Shown: positions 53,098 to 61,150 of the stretch, piece after piece
How positions within the stretch are numbered: the first letter of the stretch is position 1
How the letters are laid out: every line of letters starts with the position of its first letter
From: an uncultured Lachnospiraceae bacterium
GTDB taxonomy: Bacteria; Bacillota; Clostridia; Lachnospirales; Lachnospiraceae
Length of the DNA: 64,000 bases
Direction of reading: 5' to 3'
NCBI GenBank assembly: GCA_910579615.1
Contig: CAJTUA010000004.1
Location: forward strand, 207,427 to 271,426
Program-made: the position numbers and the translations under genes
The notes under the pieces: generated by a model
Told to the model about the DNA's origin: nothing
The model's input: only the letters and a program-made list of their open reading frames with translations
The model's database searches: none

Positions 53098-54681
53098 TTA
53101 TCTCCGGTTCGCCGGTTCAATATTGATGGACTTCCCGCGGATTTTCACATTCTTCATGCCCTCTAAGACCTCGGCCGCATACTCGCGCGGCACTTCCACG
53201 AACGTATATTTGTCAAACATATCGATGCTGCCAATCAGCTTGCCCGGCATCCCGGTCTCGCCCGCAATCGCGCCCAGAATATCCCCCGGGCGGATATTGT
53301 TCTTTTTGCCGAGGTTGATGAACAGGCGCACCATGCCCTCCTCGGCTCCGGTATCGCCAAATTCCTCATACTCGCGTTTGAGCTCCTCGGCATCCACGCC
53401 CTCTCCCATCGAAAGCTTCAAAAATGCCGCCGCCATCTCAATGGCCGTATATTCCGCCTCGTTCACGCGGTCCTCAATCAGCTCCCTCATCTTTGCGAGA
53501 TCCTCATTCTCAATAATTCCCTGTATGCGGTCAAGGATTTTCTCCGCCTTTACAGACATAACATCCCCAAGCGACGGAACCGGCTGCAGCTTGATTTTCG
53601 TCTTGCAGTAGCGCATGATGTCACGCAACTTGTACACCTCGCGCCCGACCACCAAGGTAAACGCCCTGCCGGTGCGCCCTGCCCTGCCGGTACGCCCGAT
53701 GCGGTGCACATAATACTCGTCGTCCTGCGGCACATCATAGTTAAAGACTGCCTCCACGTCGTCCACGTCAATCCCGCGAGCCGCCACATCCGTTGCCACA
53801 AGAATATCCGTTTTTCCATTGCGAAATGAATTCATCACGCGGTCGCGCTGCTGCTGCTTTAAATCGCCGTGCAGCCCCTCCGCAAAATACCCGCGCGCCT
53901 GCAGCGCCGCGACAAGCTCATCGACCTGGCGCTTCGTATTGCAGAAAATCAGCGACAGCTTCGGCGCGTACATATCAAGAAGCCTTGTGAGCGCGTCAAG
54001 TTTTGCCTTCGGGCGCACCTCATAATAATACTGCTCAATTTTCGGCACAGTCAGCTCTTTCTTCACAACACGGATATGTATGGCATCCTTCTGGTACGTC
54101 CGCGCAATCTCCATGATTGGCTGCGGCATGGTCGCCGAAAACAGCAATGTCTGGCGTTCCTGCGGCACATCGCGCAGTATGGTCTCAATGTCCTCGCGGA
54201 AGCCCATGTTTAACATTTCGTCCGCCTCGTCGAGCGCCACCAGCTTTACTTTGTCAAATTTCACGGTTCCGCGCCGCATATGGTCCATCACGCGCCCCGG
54301 CGTTCCGATGACAATCTGTGTTCCCGCCTTGAGTGCCTTAATCTGTCGCACAATCTCCTGCCCGCCGTAAATCGGCACAATCTTGATTCCGTGCAGGAAC
54401 TTCGCGAATTTGTGCATCTCCTCGGATACCTGAATCGCCAGCTCCCTCGTCGGGCAGAGAATCACCGCCTGCAGCGCCTTATTCTTCGGGTCAATCCCCT
54501 GCAAAATCGGCAGCCCGAACGCCGCGGTCTTGCCCGTTCCGGTCTGTGCCTGCCCGATGATATCCTGCCCGGAAAGCACGGCCGGGATTGCCTGCGCCTG
54601 AATCGGTGTCATCTCCTCAAATCCCATTTCTGTCACGGCACGCAAGAGCGGTGCCTGTAAATCCAACTCGTCAAATTTCAT
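53098..54681 (-). CDS. deaD: DEAD-box RNA helicase
   Basis: 527 residues from the ATG at 54681 (AAAGGAAA upstream); the longer frame reaches into a family 1 repeat and is artefactual. Q-motif PIQAQAIP, Walker A AQTGTGKTAAFG, DEAD box LDEADEMLNMGF, SAT, and HRIGRTGRAGRTG are in order. A C-terminal RNA-binding domain (~445-527, KKNNIRPGDILGAIAGETG) is that of CsdA/DeaD. It remodels structured RNA, often under cold or in ribosome assembly. Confidence 0.95.
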   Translation of the reverse strand: MKFDELDLQAPLLRAVTEMGFEEMTPIQAQAIPAVLSGQDIIGQAQTGTGKTAAFGLPILQGIDPKNKALQAVILCPTRELAIQVSEEMHKFAKFLHGIKIVPIYGGQEIVRQIKALKAGTQIVIGTPGRVMDHMRRGTVKFDKVKLVALDEADEMLNMGFREDIETILRDVPQERQTLLFSATMPQPIMEIARTYQKDAIHIRVVKKELTVPKIEQYYYEVRPKAKLDALTRLLDMYAPKLSLIFCNTKRQVDELVAALQARGYFAEGLHGDLKQQQRDRVMNSFRNGKTDILVATDVAARGIDVDDVEAVFNYDVPQDDEYYVHRIGRTGRAGRTGRAFTLVVGREVYKLRDIMRYCKTKIKLQPVPSLGDVMSVKAEKILDRIQGIIENEDLAKMRELIEDRVNEAEYTAIEMAAAFLKLSMGEGVDAEELKREYEEFGDTGAEEGMVRLFINLGKKNNIRPGDILGAIAGETGMPGKLIGSIDMFDKYTFVEVPREYAAEVLEGMKNVKIRGKSINIEPANRR

Positions 54682-54779
54682 ACAGGTAATTTTTCCTTTC
54701 CTTCCATGCAGTCTTTCGACCGCTTCCTTTTTCATTTGCCAAAGATGCCTGTGTACCCTGGTTCCAACACAAACAACGC

Positions 54780-54893
54780 AATCGGGCAAGGGGGATGTTC
54801 CTGCCCGCTGCCCGCCGCGCGGGGTGTGTGCCGCAAAGCAGCTATTTTCCATGTACATCCATGCACATTCTTCGCGCGCCTGCGCATAAAAAC
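54780..54893 (-). repeat. dispersed hairpin repeat, family 1, copy d
   Basis: Minus strand: ATGCGCAGGCGCGCGAAG, ATGTGCATGG/ATGTACAT, AGCTGCTTTGCGGC, CCCCGCGCGGCGGGC. It begins after the T-tract of the hairpin at 54895-54928 and lies upstream of deaD. The rest of 54682-54779 holds no gene. Confidence 0.75.
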
Positions 54894-54894
54894 A

Positions 54895-54928
54895 GGAACT
54901 GCCCGAAGCTCCGCTTCGAGACAGTTCC
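54895..54928 (-). terminator. terminator after the alaS fragment
   Basis: GGAACTG/CAGTTCC outer stem plus an inner GAAGC/GCTTC stem, followed on the minus strand by TTTTTATG. Confidence 0.7.
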
Positions 54929-55004
54929 CTCTCCCGTCTGTCCTTGGCTGCTTATGAAGACCTTATTATATCACAAAACATTCCAGACCACAACCAAAAT
55001 TTAT

Positions 55005-55715
55005 TTACTTTTCGCCGGATTGTGCTTCCCCAATCACCGCCTTAATCCTCCTGACACCTGCCGAGGAAGCCTCCTCCTTTAATATCCGGAAAAACCCCAG
55101 CTCTCCCGTATTCTTTGCGTGCGGTCCGCCGCATATTTCCTTTGAATACCCCTCGATGGTATAGACCTTCACACGCTCCCCATACTTATCCGAGAAAACG
55201 CCAACTGCCCCGGACGCATACGCTTCCTTTGGTGTCATTTCTTCCAGAACCACATCGATTTTCTCTGCAATCGCCTTATTCACAATCGCGGACACCTGCT
55301 CTAACTCCTCCCCGGTCACCTTCCGCCCAAAGGAAAAATCAAACCGCAGACGTTCTGAAGTAATATTGCTGCCGCGCTGCGCCACTTCCTCCCCGAGTAC
55401 CTTTTGCAAAGCGCCGTTTAGCACACCATCCCCACCCGTCTTGTCCAGATAGTGGTTTGCCCTCTTTAAGCCCTCGTCCAGGGTTTTTGAAAAAAGCGCA
55501 CATTCTTTTTGCAATTGCTCCAGAATAAATTCCCGGTTTTCCCAAAGCTCCAGATACACTTCCCCGTACTGTCCAATAATCACCTCTGAGAGCCCACAAA
55601 TACACCCTGCGCCGATATCCGCCTTTTTGAGCAGGCGAATCACCCGCCGAATCAGACGGCGCAATATATATCCCTGTTCCGTATTGGACGGACTGATTTT
55701 TTGGGGTCGCCGAGA
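55005..55715 (-). pseudogene. alaS-related remnant: scattered parts of alanyl-tRNA synthetase
   Basis: The frame reads as parts of AlaRS joined together. SPSNTEQGYILRRLIRR comes from the end of the aminoacylation core; FSKTLDEGLKRANHYLDK follows; then GALQKVLGEEVAQRGSNITSERLRFDFSF jumps into the editing domain. The whole catalytic N-terminus (~300 residues) is missing, and the HTATH zinc motif expected just before GALQKVLG is gone, while CGGPHAKNTGELG keeps the second half of the editing site. Thus neither charging nor editing is expected. The genome must hold an intact alaS elsewhere. An AlaX-like relic function cannot be excluded. Confidence 0.85.
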
Positions 55716-55816
55716 ATAAAAGTAACCGCGTCCCGAAGCGGATTTCCTATATGTTTTGCGCAAGGTTATAACACGGCAGCCCAGCATGGAGGGATTTTCC
55801 ATACGCCCTTTGTGCA
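55716..55816. other. unrelated sequence between the alaS remnant and the repeat
   Basis: About 100 bp in which the frame continues but no AlaRS similarity is visible (ASGRGYFYSRR and upstream). It probably marks the deletion junction. Confidence 0.5.
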
Positions 55817-55906
55817 ATCGAGTAGGGGGAACGCTTTTCCCCACTACTCGCCGCGCGGGGCGCGTGCTGCAAAGCAGCTAACTTCCATACGCGCCCCTGC
55901 GCATAA
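55817..55906 (-). repeat. dispersed hairpin repeat, family 1, copy e, between T-box and alaS remnant
   Basis: Minus strand: ATGCGCAGGGGCGCGTATGG, AGCTGCTTTGCAGC, GCGCCCCGCGCGGCGAG, GTAGTGGGG...CCCCCTACTCG. It starts directly at the T-box terminator tail. The ATGTGCAT hairpin is deleted in this copy. Confidence 0.8.
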
Positions 55907-56195
55907 AGAAAGCCCCAAGCCAGTCATTTGACTGGCTCAGGGCGAATTTACATCTCCGTGTTACCACCTGAATTTCAGATTTCTCTGCACTCTGTCCGTA
56001 CAGGATTGCTCCGATACGTTTTCCTGTGATAACGGTGGAACTCCGTTGAAGCCTACTTGGACGCGTCCGTTCGGTTCACTGCTCAGGGGCTGCTTCGGTA
56101 TCCATTCCATGAAGATTCGCACCATCCATCTTCTCTCTGTAAATTCTCAGATATCTACTATTCCCCGTCAACGCTTTTCCCTCTCTGCTGTTATG
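55904..56195 (-). promoter_or_regulatory. T-box leader, probably alanine-responsive
   Basis: Read on the minus strand: stem I with GGGAATAGTAGAT, AGAGAGAAG and GGTGCGAATC landmarks; a specifier region GAAGCAGCCCC whose GCA (56091-56093) is an alanine codon; the conserved T-box sequence AGGTGGTAACACGG (55956-55969); and a terminator GCCCTGAGCCAGTC/GACTGGCTTGGGGC with TTTCTTT tail (55912-55943). UGGU in the T-box bulge fits the ACCA end of tRNA-Ala. It should allow read-through when tRNA-Ala is uncharged, but its gene is now a fragment. Confidence 0.9.
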
Positions 56196-56201
56196 TGCGG
56201 T

Positions 56202-56230
56202 ATTGTACCATTCATTTTTTGTTCTGTCAA
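56202..56230 (-). promoter_or_regulatory. promoter of the T-box leader
   Basis: On the minus strand TTGACA, 17 bp, TACAAT: a near-consensus sigma-A promoter that ends the DUF4157 remnant region. Confidence 0.8.
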
Positions 56231-56832
56231 CCGGAAATTTCAGGCTGCGGTTCTTCCTCCGATGCTCTTCCATCCATCCTTGCACATACACAAGCCACTC
56301 CTGCAATTGCTCCTTTGTAGCCTTGTATGGTGCAGCCACCGGAAGCTCATGCACGGGAACAGCATGAAAAGTACGTTGTTTGGTTGTAACGACATCAACC
56401 GCCTCATGAATTTTAAGGGGTCCGCGGATGACCTCCTCTCCCTTATTCAAATATGCGACAGGAACACTTACATTCGGTCTGCGCCGAAAGCTTCTGGATA
56501 TGGTCGGCAGCGGCTTCAAGCCGGGGCTCGTCATTGACTGGCTGCCCATTTATCAAACGGTTCGCCCGGACAAGCCCGCGCTTTTGCTGTACCACATGTC
56601 CAAGCTCATGCCCCAGATGCTTTTCCTGGCCTTTGGCAAGATACACCTGATTGCCCTGGGTATATGCCAGTGCATTGAACTGTGCCGGTTTTTCCGAACG
56701 ATAATGTACACGCACATCATCAAAAGAAAGACCGGATGCGTTTTCAAACTTCGTCTTCATTCCCTGCGGAATCCCGGTCACATTGGGGGATTGTGTTTTT
56801 TTCGTCTGTCGTTGCTGCATCGTCCGAATCAT
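56231..56832 (-). pseudogene. DUF4157 (eCIS-core metallopeptidase-like) protein, frameshifted
   Basis: The ATG at 56832 follows GAGGG just after rhaD. TGIPQGMKTKFENASGLSF, DVRVHYRSEKPAQFNALAYTQGNQVYLAKG and GHELGHVVQQKRG (HExxH) are the DUF4157 domain found in effectors of contractile injection systems and other toxins. After DHIQKLS the frame ends at 56443, while another frame continues from ~56500 as PNVSVPVAYLNKGEEVIRG, a plausible continuation ending near the T-box promoter. A one-base-type frameshift near 56470-56490 explains this. The C-terminal toxin or effector part is not evident. Confidence 0.7.
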
Positions 56833-56842
56833 TGCAAAACCC

Positions 56843-57685
56843 TCAATCCTTTTTCACATAAAGCTTCTCGTACAGAAATTCCTCCGGCAGCTCTACCCCA
56901 AACGCCTTCGCCAAATCCCTGAATTCCTGCACCTTTATCGTCTGGCGCTTGCCCTGGTCCATGGAAAGCACTTTGACCAGGATTTCCGCTGATTTTTCCA
57001 CCGTATGCATCAGCCCGAATGTCAAATCAAAATCTTCCCCCGCCGCAAATAGCCCGTGGTGCGCCCAGACCGCAACATCGTAGCGCTCCATCAGCTTGCT
57101 GGTTGCCACGGCAATCTCCTTTCCGCCCGGCACCATCCACGGCACCACGCCGATTCCGCTTGGGAAAACAACCGGGCATTCGGTTGCCATCTCCCACAGC
57201 TCACGGGTGAACACGGTATCATTTAATGGCATCACAAAAGTCAGCGCAATGATATTGGCAGGATGCGCATGGTAAATCACACGGTATTTCCCGTTGGTTG
57301 CATTTTTTTTCACTTCATGGTTCATCAAATGTGACGGCAGCTCCGAGGTCGGCCGTCCGCCATTTACAAGCCCCCAGACAATCCGGTAATTCTCGCCCGA
57401 ACCGTCCAATTCAATCATACAGATGGAATCTTCCGGCTTTATTGCCACATTGCGGAAAAATTTCCCGCTGCCTGTGACGAGAAAATATTCCCCTGCAAGC
57501 TTTGGCACAAAAGTGCCGATTGGCTGCCATTCTTTTTTTTCAAAATTCTCCTCTACCGATACAACCTCCTCCGGTTTTACGCGGTAAGAAAGATTGCCGC
57601 CGTTGCGCTCGTGCCAGCCCTGCTCCCATCCGTCCTTTGCCATGCGGATAAACCCCTGCACAAATTCTGCATCCAAAAATTTCAT
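56843..57685 (-). CDS. rhaD: rhamnulose-1-phosphate aldolase
   Basis: 280 residues. GWHERNGGNLSYR, VTGSGKFFRN, NGGRPTSELPSHLM, the zinc ligands in YHAHPANIIAL and WAHHGLFAAG are typical of RhaD, a class II aldolase. It cleaves rhamnulose-1-phosphate into DHAP and L-lactaldehyde. Third in rhaB-rhaA-rhaD; 158 bp from rhaA with internal hairpins (CCGGATAT-type) that may adjust expression. No lactaldehyde reductase is in the window. Confidence 0.96.
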   Translation of the reverse strand: MKFLDAEFVQGFIRMAKDGWEQGWHERNGGNLSYRVKPEEVVSVEENFEKKEWQPIGTFVPKLAGEYFLVTGSGKFFRNVAIKPEDSICMIELDGSGENYRIVWGLVNGGRPTSELPSHLMNHEVKKNATNGKYRVIYHAHPANIIALTFVMPLNDTVFTRELWEMATECPVVFPSGIGVVPWMVPGGKEIAVATSKLMERYDVAVWAHHGLFAAGEDFDLTFGLMHTVEKSAEILVKVLSMDQGKRQTIKVQEFRDLAKAFGVELPEEFLYEKLYVKKD

Positions 57686-57843
57686 TATAATTTCCCTCCA
57701 ATTGCGAAATTGTTATTTTTTACGCGGTTTGCCCCGTATCTGGGATATCCGGAATTTCCGTACCTGGACTTTTCTGCCCGGATTTCTTGGCAGATTCTTT
57801 GTTCCGGACCTTTATCCGGATATTTTATCCTGGCATTCCCGGG

Positions 57844-59103
57844 TTATCTGCGCGCCGATAATACTTCTTTTTCGTATTTCTCGACCATATCAAGCCACAT
57901 ACCATCCACCGGCACACCACACCGCCTGCAATACTCATCCCACACCGCCCCGAACGGATAGGTCTTAAGCTCTTCCTGCATTACCATCAGCTTCGTCATC
58001 TGGTTTTCGTCCTGAAGCTTCTTGAAAGCCGCATTCGGGGTACACAGAGCCAAAAGCAGCGCCTTCTGCCAGCTCCGGAAGCCGACGGTCCACGCGGCAA
58101 TCCGGTTGATGCCGGCATCAAAATAATCGAGCGCCATGTAAACGCGCCCCAACGCGTTATTCCGCACAATCTCCTTTGCCATCTCTTTTGTCTCATCGTC
58201 AAACAGGACTACGTGGTCGCTGTCCCACCGAACCGGGCGCGTGATGTGCAGTGCAATTTCCGGGAAAAATACCAACAGCGCCGGGATTTTGTCCGACACC
58301 ATCTCCGTCGGGTGATAATGCCCGTTATCCATCAGGGGAAGGCAGCCCGGGTGGGATGCCGCGAAGCTTAACGTAAATTCCGCGGAACCCGCCGTGTACG
58401 ATTCCACGCCGATTCCAAAAACCTTCGATTCCACACAAGGCTTAACCAACTGCCTGTCAAACGGCTCCGCAAGAATCTGTTCTAAGGAATCCCGGTAGCG
58501 CAGCCTTGGTCCCATGCGGTCGGCAGGAATGTCCTTATAGCCATCCCCCGTCCAGATATTCATCACGCACGGAATCCCCGTCTCCTTCGCAAAATATTCC
58601 GAAATGCGGATGCACGCCTTCCCATGCTCAATCCAGAATTTCCTTGTCCCCTCGTCCGGGGCGGAAAGCGTCAGCCCGTCCTTTACCTTGTCGTGCGAAA
58701 AGAATGTCGGGTTAAAGTCAATCCCCATATCCCGCTCTTTCGCGAACGCGACCCATTTTTCAAAATGCTTCGGTTCAATCCTGTCGCGGTCCACAAATTC
58801 CCCTTCGCCGAAAATAGCATAGCTCGCGTGCAGATTCAGCTTCTTTTTCCCCGGCATCAGCGCGAGCGCCTGCGCCATATCCTGCATCAGCTCATCCGGT
58901 GTGCGCGCCTTCCCCGGGTAATTGCCCGTTGTCTGGATGCCCCCGGTCAGCGGCCCGTCATGGTCAAAGCCCGTAACGTCATCCCCCTGCCAGCAGTGCA
59001 GGGAGACGGGAACATTTTTCAGCTGCTCCATCGCCGCGTCCGTATCCACCCCGATTCCAGAATACATTTCCCTTGCCATTGCATAATTTTTTTCCCTGTC
59101 CAT
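57844..59103 (-). CDS. rhaA: L-rhamnose isomerase
   Basis: 419 residues from the ATG at 59103; a GGAGG, which itself overlaps the earlier ATG at 59115, lies 5 bases upstream. VSLHCWQGDDVTGFD, GIDFNPTFFSH, MDNGHYHPTEMVSDK and WDSDHVVLFDDE supply the metal and substrate residues of RhaA. It converts L-rhamnose to L-rhamnulose in the cytosol. Length is normal. Confidence 0.97.
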   Translation of the reverse strand: MDREKNYAMAREMYSGIGVDTDAAMEQLKNVPVSLHCWQGDDVTGFDHDGPLTGGIQTTGNYPGKARTPDELMQDMAQALALMPGKKKLNLHASYAIFGEGEFVDRDRIEPKHFEKWVAFAKERDMGIDFNPTFFSHDKVKDGLTLSAPDEGTRKFWIEHGKACIRISEYFAKETGIPCVMNIWTGDGYKDIPADRMGPRLRYRDSLEQILAEPFDRQLVKPCVESKVFGIGVESYTAGSAEFTLSFAASHPGCLPLMDNGHYHPTEMVSDKIPALLVFFPEIALHITRPVRWDSDHVVLFDDETKEMAKEIVRNNALGRVYMALDYFDAGINRIAAWTVGFRSWQKALLLALCTPNAAFKKLQDENQMTKLMVMQEELKTYPFGAVWDEYCRRCGVPVDGMWLDMVEKYEKEVLSARR

Positions 59104-59173
59104 TTTTTCCTCCATGCTAAAATTATTTTTTTAATCCATAATGGAAAACGGTTTCATATTTCGCCCAAACCAC

Positions 59174-60694
59174 TCATGGCTGCGGCACAAAACTGCGCAT
59201 TGGAAAGGAATGGAAAACAGTGTCCCTCGCACTGGCAAGATTGCCCCATACGCCGTTTGCAAGCATCTGCGCCATCGCGTTTCCGATTGCCGTCGCCTCT
59301 GTCGGTCCTGCGTATACCTTTCTTTTCGCGGCATCCGCCGTAAGCTGGTTCAGGTAATCCGCGTTGGAACCTCCTCCGACAATATGAATCTCCCCGTAAT
59401 GTTTTCCTGTAATTTCTTCCAGTTCCTCAATTGCCTGCGCGTAGCATTCTGCAAGACTGCGGTAAATCACAGCCGCTACCTCGCCAAGCCCTTCTGGCGC
59501 CCTCTGCCCGGATTCCCGGCAGGCATCCTGCACCTCCCCTGCCATGCTCTTTGGGTTTAAAAACCTGTCCGAATTGCAGTCCACCACGGAATCAATCTGC
59601 GCTTTTGCCGCCATCGCGCATATCTCCCCGAAGCTGTGCCCCCCGCCAAGCTCCCGCTTTACAGATTGTATCATCCATAATCCCATGATATTTTTCAGGT
59701 AGCGGAAGCGGTAACCATAGCCGCCTTCGTTAGTAAAATTATGTGTCATGCTGCGCACGGAGCAATCCGCCCCGGAAAGTTCCGTGCCAAGCAATGACCA
59801 TGTACCGGAGCTTATGTAAAGGGTGTCCGATGCCGTTTCTCCTGCGCTGTCTGTGCGTGGCATGGCGGTATCTTTTTCTGCGCTGTCCGCCCCTAGTATG
59901 ACGGCATCTTTTTCTGCGCTCTCCGCCCCGGATTCCTCCTTGTCCATACACACAGGAACTGCCATAACCGCCGAACCGGTATCGTGCGCTGCCGGGAGGA
60001 CAACCTTGCAGCAAAAACCAACCTGAGCCTGTATTTCTTCCCTCAGCTCCCCGAGAAAAGTCCCCGGCTGCCGGATTTTCTGAAAAATCTCCGCATTCAG
60101 ACCCAGTGCCTCAATTAACTTTGTATCCCATTTCTTGGTCACCGGGCTGACCAACTGGCTTGTCGTTGCAATTGTATATTCGTTTGCTGCCACACCCGTC
60201 AATAAATAATGGAAATAATCCGGAACCATCAAAAGCTTCCTTGCCCGCTCAAGTTCCTCCCCCTTCGTCCTTTTCAATGCCATAAGCTGATAAATTGTAT
60301 TGTAGCTCTGTCTCTGGATTCCTGTCCGCCGATATAATTCCTCCTCCGGAATCACCCGGTAAACATCTCCTTCCACCCCTTCCGTCCTCTTGTCGCGGTA
60401 TGCCACGGCGTTTCCAATCCGCTCCCCTTTTTCATCCAACAGCACAAAATCAACACCCCATGTATCAATCCCCATGCTGACCGGAATTTTGCCCGCATCG
60501 GCGCAGGCGCGCATACCCGCGATAATTTCCGCAAAAAGACGCTCCACATCCCAGCATTGCTCCCCGTCCTTTTCCACCATCTGGTTTGAGAAGCGGTACA
60601 TCTCCTCTAGGAACATCTTTCCCTGCTCCATATGCGCAAGGATATGCCGCCCGCTCGATGCGCCGATATCCACTGCAAGATAATATTCGTTCAA
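59174..60694 (-). CDS. rhaB: rhamnulokinase
   Basis: 506 residues. TTG start at 60694, 7 bases after AAGGAGG; longer frames run into the structured leader. LAVDIGASSGRHIL (phosphate 1 loop), WGVDFVLLDEKG, DTGSAV and IVGGGSNADYLNQL are FGGY-kinase motifs. Between residues ~253 and ~285, before YISSGTWSLLG, an extra low-complexity segment carries a 12-residue repeat (GAESAEKDAVIL, GADSAEKDTAMP, then a partial copy). This is a 36-bp tandem repeat in the DNA, not expected in the family, probably a surface loop. Confidence 0.95.
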   Translation of the reverse strand: MNEYYLAVDIGASSGRHILAHMEQGKMFLEEMYRFSNQMVEKDGEQCWDVERLFAEIIAGMRACADAGKIPVSMGIDTWGVDFVLLDEKGERIGNAVAYRDKRTEGVEGDVYRVIPEEELYRRTGIQRQSYNTIYQLMALKRTKGEELERARKLLMVPDYFHYLLTGVAANEYTIATTSQLVSPVTKKWDTKLIEALGLNAEIFQKIRQPGTFLGELREEIQAQVGFCCKVVLPAAHDTGSAVMAVPVCMDKEESGAESAEKDAVILGADSAEKDTAMPRTDSAGETASDTLYISSGTWSLLGTELSGADCSVRSMTHNFTNEGGYGYRFRYLKNIMGLWMIQSVKRELGGGHSFGEICAMAAKAQIDSVVDCNSDRFLNPKSMAGEVQDACRESGQRAPEGLGEVAAVIYRSLAECYAQAIEELEEITGKHYGEIHIVGGGSNADYLNQLTADAAKRKVYAGPTEATAIGNAMAQMLANGVWGNLASARDTVFHSFPMRSFVPQP

Positions 60695-60715
60695 TTTTGT
60701 TCCTCCTTTTGAAAT

Positions 60716-61012
60716 TGCCTTGCGGACATGCTGCCCCTGGCGGATGCACACGATTTGCCAAAGAAATTGTCCTCCCTTTGGGCGGACGGCAAATCGGCGC
60801 GGGTATAATGCCTTGCGGACATTATACCATGTTTTTCCACAGGGTTTCTGCGGGCTCCGCACAAGTTACGGCAAAGCTTGGAAAATCAGAGATTTTCCAA
60901 GCTCGCGTTGCTCGCGGCGGAATCCGGAAAACCGAAATGTCGGAAACTAAAGACATGTTTCCACACTTCGTTTTCCGGATTCCTTGCTTTGCCTTCACGC
61001 ACATTATACCAT
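60716..61012. repeat. structured upstream region of the rha operon with direct and inverted repeats
   Basis: TGCCTTGCGGACAT occurs at 60716 and 60809; between them lies a GATTTGCC/GGCAAATC hairpin. ACATTATACCAT occurs at 60819-60830 and 61001-61012 and brackets 170 bp with two hairpins: AGCTTGGAAAATC/GATTTTCCAAGCT (60875-60903) and a nearly perfect ~27 bp stem (60919-60983), framed by GGCAAAGC/GCTTTGCC. GGTATAATG/CATTATACC (60802-60828) is a palindrome and also a possible -10 region. No gene is visible in 60695-61150. Confidence 0.75.
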
Positions 61013-61150
61013 ATTACACCGCGATTTGTCTGACAAAAATAATTTTTTCTTCTTTTTTTCAAAAAAGTATCCTGATTGTTGCTTGCAGGGAAATTTGTAG
61101 CATGCTATTATATACATAGCAAAACTATCACAGGAAGGACATTTCACTTC

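Noticed and set aside
54682..54858. N-terminal extension of deaD
   Set aside because: The extension is repeat-derived; the ATG at 54681 is the first with the Q-motif at the expected distance.
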